Origin: Vitis vinifera
Lineage: Eukaryota; Streptophyta; Magnoliopsida; Vitales; Vitaceae
Direction: 5' to 3'
Length of the DNA: 64,000 nt
Assembly: GCF_030704535.1 (NCBI RefSeq)
Contig: NC_081823.1
Span: 2,574,501 to 2,638,500, forward strand
The position numbers were made by a program, and so were the translations under genes. Each line of letters begins with the position of its first letter. The stretch's first letter is position 1. Shown here in pieces: positions 47,281 through 59,340 of this stretch. A model generated the notes under the pieces. That model made no database searches. It was not told where the DNA came from and saw only the letters and a list, made by a program, of their open reading frames with translations.

Positions 47281-49563
47281 TTTCAAGTAATTTTTCTACA
47301 TTACAACCTAAATTTTATTAAACACTTATTTTTTTTTTTTCAAAAACACATAACAAGCTAAAAACACTTTCTAAATTGGGACATAAAACTCCTTTTTTAA
47401 GATTTTTTTTTTCTTTTTCTTTGTTAACCAAACACCTCCTAATTCTTGCATATGATGTAATCACTCACAACCCAAATGACCTAGTAATGTATTGCGTAGA
47501 GTTCAAGTTAGAACCGTGGTTCCTAATCTTTGACCCTAACCAACTAAGCTTATTCAGTCAAAAAATCAAACTTAACTTAGAAAATGGCAGGCCATTTTTG
47601 AATAAATCATATCAACCAACTAACCAAACAACCAAAAAAACAAACTAATACCATTTTGCAGTTAACTTAACTATAATAAAGAAACACTAGGCTGCAAACC
47701 AAACATGGAAAAAAACCCCTAAATTTATTATAATTTAAACTTGGTGGAATGGGCCTTTGGCTATGGAGGAGGAGGAGGAGGACCACTTTCCTCCATGTTT
47801 CAAGGTTCATGAATACGACACAGAGAAGTGCTGACACTATAGCTGTGTTCCTCTTTATTTTATTCTTTGATTAGTGGTTTTTTTTCTTCTTTTCTTTAAG
47901 TAAAGTATTATTATTATCAGAAACATCTAAGGCCACATCATTTTTTTGACTTTAAAAAAAGGGGATGATTCACCAGTTTACCTAAAATTGTGGGGCTCAT
48001 TGCTGTCTATGGTCTTCAAATCCCAACTTTATCAACTGAATTCAGGGTGGTGAGAGGAAGCCCTATTGTGAGTTTGGATGTGGCCGTGTAGGGTCTCCCA
48101 ATGATTGTTTTTGAGAATTTTTCACCCTGTATGGAGTTCCATAATTCCCATTTGGCTCAATTTTTGTGGCCCTTTGTGCCCTACAATGGTGGGTGAGGTG
48201 ACCCTCTTTGAAGGGCAGGGCCAAGCAATGTGTAAGAAGTAAGAACTAAGAAACCCCACCTCAGTGGAAACCATCAATAGTTTGAAGCCATATGATTCAA
48301 TATGTGGACTTGTGAAACAAATGTAGTCAATAAGGCACATGACTTCCTTACTTGTCCATGTTATCGGTTTTGACTTTCATCGATAAAATTTGAAATTTAT
48401 GTTTTTTGGTGGATTTAGACCAGGTATAATTTGATTTAAATCAAATTTATATCAACTTGATAACCCATTTAATAAATATGTAGTTTTTGAGATAATTTGC
48501 ATAATAAAAATTTAGCTCGAATTGACTCATTTAATAATTTTATTAATTAATTTAATTATAATTTTAAATTATTTAATTCATAATTAATACTAATATAAGA
48601 CATAATTTAACATTATTAAATAAGTTAAATGAGATATATGACGTGTTATATGATATATTACTATTTTAGTAATTATATAATATTTAAGTTTATGTTTTGA
48701 TATGATTATTATTTGTCTCGAGTTGAGTTGATTTATGTAATAGAATACCTAAATTTTAACACAACCAATGAACATAAACTACCACTCCTAGGCTAGATAT
48801 TCTATAGGAACAATATAAAAACAATCCATTAAAATAATAAACAAAGTATCTAAACATAGCTAGGAATAGGTAAAATATTGTAGAAGTTATTATTTGAAAG
48901 AAGGAAAAAAAAAAGGGATTTCCTAAAACCCTAGGAATGGGTCTATCTGGCAACATTTTCAAAAGTAATCGTCCAAAAACAATTTTAAAAATCAATTCTT
49001 AATTATTTTCAAGGGCAAAATTTTGATTGAGAATTCTTTTCTTGACTTTCAAAGTATTCTTCATTTTTTTTAATTATTACTCAAAGGCACTCTATAAAAA
49101 GCAATTAAAAACAAGTTGGGTTTTATAGATCCATAATGACCTAGTTTTTAGGGATGGTGGAAAACTCCCACCTCATCCATGGACAGACAGTAGTGGCACA
49201 TGATTTTCATGCCATAGTCATTGCTGCTCTCACAAACCAAACAATCATTATTAACATGTAAATCAGTCTTTACACAACAAATTGGAAACAACCTACCTCA
49301 ACTTGAGAGAACTGGTTCACAATTTGACCTGTCCACTAGTTGTGAGCATTCCCTTGTATACAAGTAGGCAATTGTGGAGGTGCTGTGACTGTTTCCAACT
49401 TTCCATGCCTCAGTCTCTCTGCATACCAAACTGGTAATGACTACCACAACTTGAAAGAAAACTGGTTGGCAATTTTAGTATGTTCACTAGCTGTGAAGCC
49501 GCCTGTCAACTCCCTACCAGTGGTTTCAGTGCAGTTTTAGTAGAGAACCAACCAATGCTTCCA

Positions 49564-52500
49564 TCAAAGAGCTCGAGCAACGCTTTTAAATTCATTCAAG
49601 CAAGATTGGAGTATCTTCTGCCGCTTCTCAAGAGACTGCCGTTCATTCTGAAGGATATCGATTGCCCCAGGTGCAACAAACATATCCATGAATTTCTCGT
49701 CGTTTACAGCAAACAAATCCAATCCAAGTGCCATCATAAGTCGATCCCGGCTGCATTAATGGAAAGAGAATAAGAGATTATTCTAATCTTTTCCTTATTG
49801 AGGTAGTAACTGAAATAACTGAATAAAACATATAAACTGCATAAATATGTTAATTCACAGGGCATAATGGAACCAAAAGTGTTGTCTTAGTTGAAAAAAC
49901 ATCTATAAAATGTAAAATAGACCAACAAAATAGATCAAACCAATAGTCATCAGGCTTGTATGGAATCTAAAATGGTAAAAAGAGAAGCTAGAAGTCTATG
50001 AGAAAACATGCAACAAATGCTGATTGCCTATGTATGTGGAGTCATCAGGCTTGTATGGAATCTAAAATGGTAAAAAGAGAAGCTAGAAGTCTATGAGAAA
50101 ACATGCAACAAATGCTGATTGCCTATGTATGTGGAGTGTTATATATAGTGTAGATGCAAATTGGTTTGAGAAAGAATTAGGAACTTAGCACCAGTGGAAC
50201 ATATGCTGAAGTTTCTATCTATGTTATATGCTTGTGGAGATGTAAATTGGCTTGAGATATACAAAGGAACTCACCAAGGGGTTAAAAATCCAGAATTCAA
50301 AGTTGACATCACACTTCTCTCAACAAGAACTTCACGTATTCGGGCAAAATGCTGTGCAGCAGATGAACAAATATCAGAGTAAGCTGAGCCTGACCTCAAG
50401 CCACTATCTGCATTTCCAAATAGAAAACTGCCAGCATTTGTAAGTCTTAAATTATCTGAGTTTCTGCTATGGCCAATCATTCTTGCTTGGCGTTTTCTTG
50501 CTCCATGTTCATTTCCAACTTCCTTCTTAACTCCCCCATAAACCATATCACATGGTTGATCAGGTGATGGGGTTTCAGGCACAGTCAATTGGCTTTCCCG
50601 GAGAGCTTCTCTGGTTTCCACTCCTTTTCCAGGTGTGGTTTCTTGTGCATCCTTTTCTGGAGGTATGTTTTCTTGATCTCTCACCTTGTCATGGCGCAAT
50701 GCTGGCCCCCCTTCAGATAGTTCAAGGGAAAATGACCCAACTAAAGGTTGGCTAAATCTGTACATGGAGGTTACACCTGAGCCAGAGCCTCCTTGGAAGT
50801 TCTCATAACAAACCTGAGAATATGGGCTTGTAGCTGAGTCAAGGTGGTGTCGAACTAGTTGCTTGCACTGTTTGGCAAGATCCTTTATAAAGCGATTGTA
50901 CGAGTGTCTTAAAGCAGCATGAAAACCAACATACCCATCCATATTTCCACTTTTCCTCCCATCTGCAAAATAGAACAAACAACCCATTGTTCTTCTTCAA
51001 CTATTTATGCAAATACTCATAGGTGGGTATAAAACAAAAGAGTAGAGAAGGCAAACATCAAGGCAGTTAAAACATATTGCTTACAAATTTTTTAAGCTCA
51101 GAATTCAGGTTTTTCCCTGTAATAGGTCTTATAAATTATCTTAGCATCTGAAGTCTAACAACAATGTGCAAAGTTTTGGCTTTCATATGGAATATCAAAG
51201 TACACTGAAATTCAAGTCACAGAAATATTAGATATCTAAACTTGATAAGCTAATGCTTCACTAATTCATAGGCAGAAGCATCTGTTGTTATAAAAATGGC
51301 TGAGAGGATTCAATTTTCATTAACTTGTCCATAATTGTAGGACATGGTACATGTTCTTATTATACCAAGAAAAAACCAACGAGAATAAGTAAATTTAAGA
51401 TGATCAATCTAAAATATCCATGGATGAAAGGAAAGCTAGAAATTATCTACTAACAAAAGTTTAAGCAAGCAGTTTAAGATAGCTTTCTTACAGTCTGAGT
51501 CACGGCTGCAACTCCTCTCCACAGCAAGATCAAAGAGGTTCCCCAAAACAAAAGCAAGTCGATCACAAGCAGTGTCAAGAAGAGGAGCAAGCCATGACCG
51601 AGCAGCTGCACGTGCAATCTCTGCAGCTGCCTCCATTACTCCTCTTCCTCCACCACGGCCAGCATGGGCAAGTAGTATATTTGCCACCTGTTCCACCAAT
51701 GTCAAATATTTTAGCAGTTCACAGCTTATGAACAATCAAGGATGCTGAAACTTTGAATTCCAAGTGTAAATTGCATGTACAGTTAATATACCTTCTCCCT
51801 TGATACTGGTGGGCATTCAATGGAATATGCAGCACAACGAAATTCATGTATCACTCTTTCAAAAGCAGCTCCTCCATAGAGTCTAAGGGTAGAATTGGGA
51901 GGTTTTATAACAGCAGTAATGCCCGGCCAGCTCCCAATGCCACTCTCTGACTGCTCTTCCTCTGTTGTTTTACCCCATTGCTCAGGGGCAGGATCTGCAG
52001 CTCCATCAATCAGCACTCCCTTCAGCAATCAACAAGAAGAGACCAACCTTAATTAATTTAGAATAAAAAATTACTTGCCTTGTCATGGATAAGAGAAATG
52101 ATATTTGAAAAGAAAAAAAATTAAAGCTTGAACATATTGGTGGGTTCAAAATTTGGGAATAAACAGCGACCATTTTGCCATCAACAATTTGAATCTCAAG
52201 AACTAATGGAAAATATATAAGGAAAAATAAGGGAATAACCAGAAACAGAATTTAAACTTTATTTTGTCTTTGTGGCGCTGAGGTTTAAAACTGGCAAATT
52301 ATTTTGATTCATAAGATCATTCATAAACAATTATTGAAGGATTTTCAATCTTCAGGCCATTTTCAGATAATTATGGAAATTATTAAATCATATGTGAGAA
52401 TGTTTGTTCTGTACTAAACAAGACATAATTTCAGACATTGTATTGAAATTGGAAGATATTAGCGTTGACTACACACCACATGATTGCTGATGGAGGCAGT

Positions 52501-55141
52501 GTGCAGCATTGCACATCTTCTTAGATGTGCAACATCAGAAGTAGCCTGTATTTTGGAATCCAATCTAGCCAACTCAGTGGTGACTTCACAGCACCTCTGC
52601 TCGAGCAAAGCTAGAGTTGCTGGGGCTGCTTCTTTGTATCTTTTCTGAAGCTCAGACTCCAAATATTCTCTCAGACAGCCAAAGCCAATGAAGGGCCTGA
52701 ATTTTTCTTCGTCAAATCCTCCCTTGATCCCATCACGCAGATGTCGCAGGACATCTGAGTCAACCTGTGATATTTGCCTGCGGAATTCATCATTTGAAAC
52801 TGTGTTCCTGTCTTTTGGCAGGGCTACAAAAAATGGGTGAGTGCCATCTCCAAGGTAACCACTTGCACTCAAATACCGATCTACTTCCCATCGGTCAGTA
52901 AACTCCTGCATGAATTAATACCATTCTTAAAACCAAATTTAGAAATCAAAATTCAAGTAGGGCAAGTTACTTTAACAAATACTATTAAGCATTGTGCCAA
53001 GCCAGGAGATGAGGCTACTTCAATCATTTTCTATTAGTCTTGTCTACAAAATAATCCCAAATTATGTCCACTGCATTCAATTAATTGTATGTGTCATGTG
53101 TTCTGTGTTAATCTCCATCAAAACACAAATTTAGTTCTTGAAGATTAACTGGAGTAGTCTTCCACATATACCTTGAGCCGATTATCAAATTTGGAAACAA
53201 CGATTACTGTCCGTCTGTAGGTTGGATCAATTTCCCGAACGGCATCCAACCACAACGATGAACACCATTCAACACTACTTTGTTGAAGGAACAGAAGAAT
53301 GCGATGTGGAGGACTAGCCAGAGACTTCACCATTGATAGAATTTCATCAGGCGTGTTCTCTGGTTCTCCCTTCTTGGCCTGCCAATGCAGTTTCAAATAT
53401 TTATCTTAGTGCAAAGACCAAATATGTTGGTGAAAGTTTTGAACTTCATGTTCATCATTATCTTTGATCCTTGATAATGTACCTTAAGAACGAAACCCGG
53501 GGTATCAATAATGGTGAGATTAGGACAATGAGCATATTCTGCTCTCATTACAATTGGTTTAGAAGAAACGGCAGTTTTAGTCTTCTTCAAATATGCCTCC
53601 GTTCGGGATTTTATGATGTCTGCAATTGCAGATGCCAAAACAACTGGACTTCCATATTCTTCAGAATCCTCCTCCTGTTTCAAATAGTGGGATTAAAATA
53701 ATAATGATGAGAAAGAACATACGAACTTCTGAAAGGTTTATTCTGAAAATAGCCTAAACCCTAGACTTACCCCCTCAACAATGCCACTGTTATATTGATT
53801 GAAGTTTGATATTTTCTGCTGTTTACCCCCCCAGAAAATTAAAAGCTGAACTCACGTCCAACTTTTCTTGATGTTGTTAATGAGAACCCCCACAGTTTCA
53901 GGAGCTTGATTTATCCAAATTTACCTCAATCTACTAAAATGCAGGGCCTTTCGACATTGTAATTCAATTCAACCAATTAATTTAACCAGTCTCTCACACT
54001 CTTGTTAATTCTCCTTCACTTTCTGAGCAGCCAAACAAAGGTTAAGAAACAGAATTTTTTTCAAAATCATGTCAGGGCTTTTGATTCTTGCAAATCAATT
54101 TACTTGACTATGTTACATCTGTATTTTCCTTTTTGCTCCAGAATCTTAGCATCCAGAAAGAGCTTAGAAAGTTGATATGCACTAACATCTGAAACTCATA
54201 TCCCAGAGATACCTAAACCCCAAATCACAATTCTCAATACCCAAAACCCCAGTTTACATAAACTTGAAACTTTACTTTGAGAAAACTGTAAAGGTCCACA
54301 GAATCCTTGAATCTAAGACTGGTCAAAACAATAGAAAGAAACAAAACTTGCTGTTGAGGCATCAAATTTCTTAAAACTCAACTCTAGAAAATGCCCCAAA
54401 CCCCTAATGCTCTGCTTGGCTGCTGAGAAAACGTAGGAAAACTACAGAAACCAAAATATTTTGAATCTGAATTTTTTCATCGTTTGGAACAGAGCCTCAA
54501 CTCTTTGTATTAATTGAATTGATCTTCTAATTCTCGGTAATCAAAATATCCTATACCACGTATATGTTCCCCATTTTATTTTTTCTTTATCTTCCATTTT
54601 CTCATTATCTCCAACGAAAGCAACATAAAGCACAAGATTCAGAACTCCAATCTTCTCCTATTCAACAGTTTCCTAGTAACCAAACAAAATGCAGAGCCCC
54701 AATTCTCAAGACCCAAAACCCTAGAGCACCAAAACAAAACCCTAGCTTAACAAAACAACATGCTCTTAAATTAAAACCCAATCATAAAAAATATCTCAGA
54801 ACCTGAAACCGACACCGGGGCTCCAACGCCGTCGAATCATGCACCATCTGAAGGATGAGAGGCCTTCGTGTGCCCATCTCGACCTCGCGAACATTGAAGC
54901 GGAATCCAAGAAGGGCTTCAAGGAGGGAGCTCTTGCCGTCGGATTGGCCACCGAGGGCGACAATCTCGGGGATGGGTAGCTTCTCGCCGAAGGCTACTGC
55001 GGCGGATTGTAGACGGTTGTAGGCCTCGAATCGGGACTTGGAGTCGGAGTTGGGGAAGTGGTGATGGGATTTCTTGGATTTTTCTGATGGGGTTTTGGTG
55101 GGGGTGGTGAGGAAGGCGTTGGAGGTGGTGGTGGTTGCCAT
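49564..55141 (-). CDS. ARC5: Chloroplast division dynamin ARC5 / DRP5B
   Basis: Exons are 55141-54803, 53674-53483, 53378-53172, 52905-52477, 52019-51792, 51687-51492, 50962-50275 and 49750-49564. All phases fit and the product is ~821 aa. The GTPase domain shows the P-loop GGQSDGKS (64-71), switch T91, DTPG (170-173) and SKFD (239-242). The middle domain spans exons 3-6, exon 7 adds a Ser/Pro-rich linker with an ENIPPEK block, and the C-terminal exon has the GED-like helical tail (DLFAVND...KFMDMFVAPGA). Agreement with the Arabidopsis ARC5 sequence I recall is strong throughout. ARC5 is a cytosolic dynamin recruited by PDV1/PDV2 to a ring on the outer chloroplast envelope, where it constricts the dividing plastid, and it also acts on peroxisomes. 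The first ATG lies in a Thr/Ser-rich N-terminus. Exon 1 uses a weak GTTCTG donor. Intron 1 (1.1 kb) holds nothing I recognise. Confidence 0.96.
49946..50135. repeat. Perfect 95-bp tandem duplication in ARC5 intron 7
   Basis: The 95-base unit at 49946-50040 is repeated without a single mismatch at 50041-50135. It lies between exons 7 and 8 and touches neither splice site. Confidence 0.95.
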
Positions 55142-55292
55142 TGGAGAGGAGTCTGGTGCTGTACTGAGAAAGAGCGGCTGGTGAGAAAGAAGAAGTCTTT
55201 TGAATCTTAATTTGAATTTTGAATTTGAATTTTAGGCCTGTATAGCCGTTGCTATGGAATGAGCCCATAGGTTAGAATTGGGCCGATGGGCA

Positions 55293-55411
55293 ATGCAATC
55301 TTTTTCATGGGTTATGTTCAAGGAAAAGTCCTTTTCATGGCCCATAAATTTCTCCAATTGTTTATTCCATGTTCAACGGCGTCATCGAGGAGGGATGATA
55401 CAACACTCAAC
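55293..55411. repeat. Left copy of the direct repeat flanking the NUPT
   Basis: About 115 bases are related, with moderate divergence, to 56641-56756 in the same orientation. Shared blocks include TTTTTCATGGGTTA and AATTGTTTATTCCA. Confidence 0.75.
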
Positions 55412-55469
55412 CCTCACTCCCTTTCTAGAAGGGAAAAAGAAGAGAAGAAAAATCTCAATTCTTAACTTC

Positions 55470-55825
55470 CAGACCCATTTGAATGTAGCGGATAACAGTG
55501 GGCTCGAGAATTGATGTGTATTTGAATCATAGGAACTAGTAATCGCCGATACGCTCATATTGGTGACGTTATTGTTGCTATGATAAAAGAAGTAGTACCA
55601 AATATGCCTCTAGAAAGATCAGAAGTAATCAGAGTTGTAATTGTACGTACCTATAAAGAACTCAAATGTGATAACGGTATGATAATACGATATGATGACA
55701 ATGCTGCAGTTATTATTGATCAAGAAGGAAACTCAAAAGGAACTCGAATTTTTGGTGCGATCGTCTGGGAATTGAGACAATTAAATTTTACTAAAATAGT
55801 TTTCTTAACCCCTGAGGTATTATAA
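55470..55825 (+). pseudogene. rpl14: Plastid rpl14 copy (ribosomal protein uL14), broken
   Basis: The reading lacks the first few codons, loses one G near 55500 (frameshift at the NSGARE position) and has a TGA where the plastid gene has CGA. Downstream, the frame is open to the normal stop, with blocks [11 protein letters not shown] and [12 protein letters not shown]. Several substitutions are A to V, C to Y and R to W or C, fitting C-to-T and G-to-A change. It cannot make L14 and has no transit peptide. Confidence 0.92.
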
Positions 55826-55994
55826 GACGAGACCATGATATAGTTATAGTAAGTGAATGAAATAGATTAATTAGTAGATTGTGTTTCACGCATATATCTT
55901 TAATTTAATATTTAATAGAATTCATAAATAAAAAAATAAAAAAGAGCATGTTGATTATATCAAAATTAGCAGACACCAATAATTTTAGTTCATC

Positions 55995-56272
55995 ATGGGC
56001 AGGGACACTATTGTTGACATAATAACCCTTATACGAAATGTCGACATGGATAGAAAAGTAACGGTTCGAATAGCATCTACTAATATCATCGAAAACATTG
56101 TTAAAATACTTTTACGGGAAGGTTTTATCGAAAACGTGAGGAAACATCAGGAAAGCAACAAATATTTTTTGGTTTTAACCCTGCGACATAGAAGGAATAG
56201 GAAAGGAACATATAGAACTATTTTAAATTTAAAATGGATCAGTCGACCTGGTTTACGAATCTATTCTAACTA
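55995..56272 (+). pseudogene. rps8: Plastid rps8 copy (ribosomal protein uS8), 3'-truncated
   Basis: It starts at [10 protein letters not shown] and remains in frame through [12 protein letters not shown] and [14 protein letters not shown] to GLRIYSNY, about two thirds of S8, then runs into unrelated nuclear DNA. The essential C-terminal third is missing. The frame is open but there is no sign of a nuclear promoter or transit peptide. Confidence 0.92.
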
Positions 56273-56549
56273 CTTTTTTATACTTATCCTAAATCCGGTC
56301 TATCTATTAGGGATGAAGTGAGCGGCATATGAAAGAAGCCCCTCTTACCATACTTGGCGAAATGAATGTTTTGTACCATCTTTAAGTGCTTACAATTTTG
56401 AATTTTTTTGCTTAGTTGGCCTTGTACAAATAATAATTTTTACTATCTCAAATTTAAAAAATTTAAAAAATGATTTTTAAGAACATAAGTGAAGTTTATA
56501 TTTTTTATATTTTTGCAAATTACCATATTCATTAATGAATCTAGTATAT

Positions 56550-56620
56550 TAAGGCGGTGTTTGTTTTTTTGGTTGATATTTGGCTTTTTCTACTTAGTAA
56601 AAAAACAAACACCACCTAAG
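56550..56620. mobile_element. ~70-bp hairpin MITE
   Basis: The ends AAGGCGGTGTTTGTTTTTTT and AAAAAAACAAACACCACCTA are inverted repeats differing at about two positions, around a ~27-base loop. The GGTGTTTG-type ends suggest a hAT-like MITE. Confidence 0.6.
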
Positions 56621-56640
56621 TCTCATACCACTCTTTGTTT

Positions 56641-56756
56641 ATGCAATTTTTTTCATGGGTTACTTTTAAAGAAAAATTCTATTTATGCCCATGAGTTTTT
56701 CTAATTGTTTATTCCACATTCAATGGCTTGAGTGGGGTTGGATAGAACAAGACTCG
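56641..56756. repeat. Right copy of the direct repeat flanking the NUPT
   Basis: The direct-oriented partner of 55293-55411. It lies about 370 bases beyond the NUPT's right end. Confidence 0.75.
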
Positions 56757-58131
56757 AAGCTCACATGGGTTAAAAATTAAATAAATTTTCAATCCTATCA
56801 TTACATATTTATATTTATCTCAAATTGATTCTCTTAACGGTGATGCGATCGGGCAAGAACTTGACCCATTGTTATCCTTGACGAAATGTATGTTTTACAC
56901 TAATCCTGTAGGTGCTTAAAAGTACAATGCCTATATAATTAATAACTTACTTAAGTCAAAAGTGAGGTTCGAGAGAGATAATTTGATGTTATGATAGACT
57001 TGGTTCACCTTATTATCCATAGCATGAGATGATCGGAGATAACTAAAGTCTTAAACTTGTTAAGATATAATTAAACTAAAATAGAACTAGTCTACAAATG
57101 ATGCCACTTTGTGGTATTTTAGTCCAATTAACTTTTATCTTTAAGTTATTTATAACCAAAAGCATTGTGCAAATCGGAAAAGCTTGAATTAAGCCATTAA
57201 CTTATATTAAATCATTAAATTAATTTCTCAAACACCATTTAGAGTGTATTTGGTAAAATTTAATATTTAATATTTAATATTTTAAAATGAGTTTAAATTA
57301 AATTATGCTTACACTATTAAATCATACTAAGTTATTAAGTCGATTTGTTAAAATTATTTTTACCTTTAAATTATAATCTTAAATTATCTTATATCTTGTG
57401 CTTGGAAATTGTTCACCTTAGGTATATGAACAAGTTTATGGCATACAAAGTTTTTTTAAAAATATATACAATTCGGGAGAGAAATTGACACGGTCATTCT
57501 AAACTAGTTTTGAAATGAAAAATTTTGATATTAATTCACTTAATTTTTGAGTTCCAAAATATTTTTCCAAATTGCTATATTGGTTAATGAATATAACACA
57601 TCAAGTTTTGTATAATTTAGAGTAATTTATTAATAAAAAAAATAAAAAAATATGTGCAAAATGAATGAATTTCTCTCAAGTCCAGCACCAATGTTTTGAA
57701 AATTGAAGTAGTAATTAAATAAAAAAGGTTATTGTCGAATTAATGATGTCATAAATATATAATTTATATTTAATTAAAATAAAAAATAATTATAAAAAGT
57801 TTAAAATATATATAAAAAAACTTAAAATCAATATAATATTTATTTTTCATGTTTAATATTTATAAATTAAATAATATATAATATAAATATGAAGATATAT
57901 ATTGAAACTGATAAAAAAAATTGTTTAATTTTATTTACATATTAAATATCAAATTATTTTATAATTTTCGAAGATATTAGGTTATTTTTTTTATATTATT
58001 TTCAAATTTATTATACGTACATAAATATAATAAATTTATGTAAGCCATTCCAAATCCGATCTCTCTTTTTGTGCCCAAGCCCAGAGAAGCGGAACAAGCT
58101 GAAACGGTTCACCTATTTGGTGGTTGAAATG
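56757..58131. other. AT-rich intergenic DNA
   Basis: No gene is visible. One block (about 56874-56921, CTTGACGAAATGTATGTTTTAC) loosely repeats a block at about 56355-56392, hinting at an older local duplication. From 57240 there are runs of the ATTTAATATTTAATA type. Confidence 0.5.
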
Positions 58132-58209
58132 CCGGTTCTTTCGGCTCAAATCCGGTTCACAGGAGTTCCGGCTCAGAGTATGAACCGAGCCGGTTAGACC
58201 GGTCCGGTT
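58132..58209 (+). promoter_or_regulatory. Cluster of CCGGTT motifs upstream of the orphan gene
   Basis: CCGGTT occurs at 58132, 58152, 58190 and 58204, with the palindrome ACCGGT at 58198. The GC-rich patch stands out from AT-rich surroundings and ends about 50 bases before a TATA box. A promoter role is inferred. Confidence 0.5.
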
Positions 58210-58261
58210 TTATTCTTTTTAATAAAGAAAATTAAATTATTAAATTACCCTTACAACCTTC

Positions 58262-58268
58262 TATAAAT
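58262..58268 (+). promoter_or_regulatory. TATA box of the orphan two-exon gene
   Basis: TATAAAT lies 67 bases before the first ATG (58329). Transcription about 30 bases downstream would give a leader of roughly 35 bases with no upstream ATG. Confidence 0.6.
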
Positions 58269-58328
58269 CACATCTCCCTCCAAATTTCAAATCTCATCTT
58301 CTCCGATTGAGAGCTCTGAAGGACCGAC

Positions 58329-58912
58329 ATGGAGATAACACGCTGGGAGATGAAGATTCTGAAGAGACTCTTGAAGAGGATACAGCGACTGGAGAGAATG
58401 AATGTGGATGTGAACTCACTTCCACCGAGTCGTTCATTTGGGTGGATTGAGGGGAATGACTTGGCCGTGCAGATGTACCGACGGGGTATGGGATTTTGGA
58501 GGCTCGGCAATCTGTGGAAGAAGATGAAGCCTCACAAGGCCACGGGCGAATTTCTGCGCATCGGAGGCGGAAATTTGATGATAAAAGCTAGATTGATGAA
58601 TTTAAATTCTAAAGAGCACAACTGGAATCCGATGCCGAATCTTGAGAGTCTGTCTATACTACTCTACCGCCACACGATGCGGATCCGCTCTAAAGATGAC
58701 GCGAAGGTAATGATTTGTTTAATCATGTATTTGGATTCATCTTTAATTTTGCATTTTCTTCATTTAACCTTTCTGTTCATCGTTCATCTTTTACGTTCAA
58801 TTTTCAGATAGCAAGGAATTTTAAGGTGAGATGCGGTTGGACTGGTTACATCGATGTCGAGAGACCAATGACTGAGAAAATGGCTGAAATTTTAGCAGTA
58901 TTTGAACTGTAA
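58329..58912 (+). CDS. Small two-exon gene of unknown function
   Basis: Exon 1 (58329-58706) joins in frame to exon 2 (58808-58912) by a GT-AG intron of 101 bases, giving a 160-aa protein. I do not recognise the family. The N-terminal 40 residues are basic (KRLLKRIQRLER) and likely helical. The middle is rich in Met, Trp and Lys (WRLGNLWKKMKPHK) and includes NLESLSILLYRHTMRIRSKDDAK. The 34-residue C-terminal exon (FKVRCGWTGYIDVERPMTEKMAEILAVFEL) ends in a possible amphipathic helix. There is no signal peptide and no membrane segment. Without splicing, exon 1 runs on 34 codons into a hydrophobic tail, which is the alternative product. The TATA box, short leader and coding-like intron borders support a real gene; expression is untested. 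Its final codons and 3' UTR are repeated downstream. Confidence 0.6.
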
Positions 58913-59340
58913 TAAACCAAAAGAAGAAGATGTACAAAGGAGGAAGAAGGAAGAATAAAAAGATGACGTTTGGTCCGATTGGTAGATTCTGCCTGATTAG
59001 AAGTTACTGTAATGTTCACTCTTTGTGGATTTTGTAGATTGAGGAAATGGCCAAATTTTAGCTACATTTGAACTTTGATAAAACAAAAGAAGACGTACAG
59101 AGGAGAAAGAAGGAAGAATAAAAGAGGAAGATAGATGAGGTTTGGTCCGTTTGGTAGATTCTGCTTAAAATGATGTTTAGTAGTTACTGTAAATGTTCAT
59201 TCACTATTTGAACTTTTGATAAACCAAAACAAGATGTACAGAGGAGGAAGGAGGAAGAAGGAAGAAGGAAGAATAAAAGAGAAGGATGATGTTTGGTCCG
59301 TTTGATTGATTCTGCTTAAAATGATGATCAGTAGTGGATT
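58871..59340 (+). repeat. Tandem triplication of the gene's 3' end
   Basis: Copies at about 58871-59040, 59041-59203 and 59204-59340 share the blocks TTTGAACT.T.ATAAA.CAAAA, GTACA.AGGAG, GGAAGAATAAAA and GGTTTGGTCCG(T/A)TTGGTAGATTCTG. The first copy includes the last ~13 codons and stop of the orphan gene. The second keeps a decayed version of those codons and the third keeps only their end. Confidence 0.85.

Larger units (their letters stand above)
40929..49563. other. 8.6-kb AT-rich gene-free region
   Basis: No ORF here has family features or a supportable splice structure. The region holds the VQ promoter at its left end, the ARC5 3' flank at its right end, and several repeats listed separately. 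Runs of A or T of 8-17 bases are frequent. Confidence 0.6.
55470..56272 (+). other. Nuclear plastid DNA insertion (NUPT): rpl14-rps8 segment
   Basis: The segment follows the plastid gene order rpl14 then rps8 with the intergenic spacer retained, starting inside the rpl14 5' end (CAGACCCATTTGAATG) and ending inside rps8. Flanking DNA is not plastid-like. It is colinear over ~800 bases, so it came from DNA rather than a spliced RNA. Confidence 0.92.
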
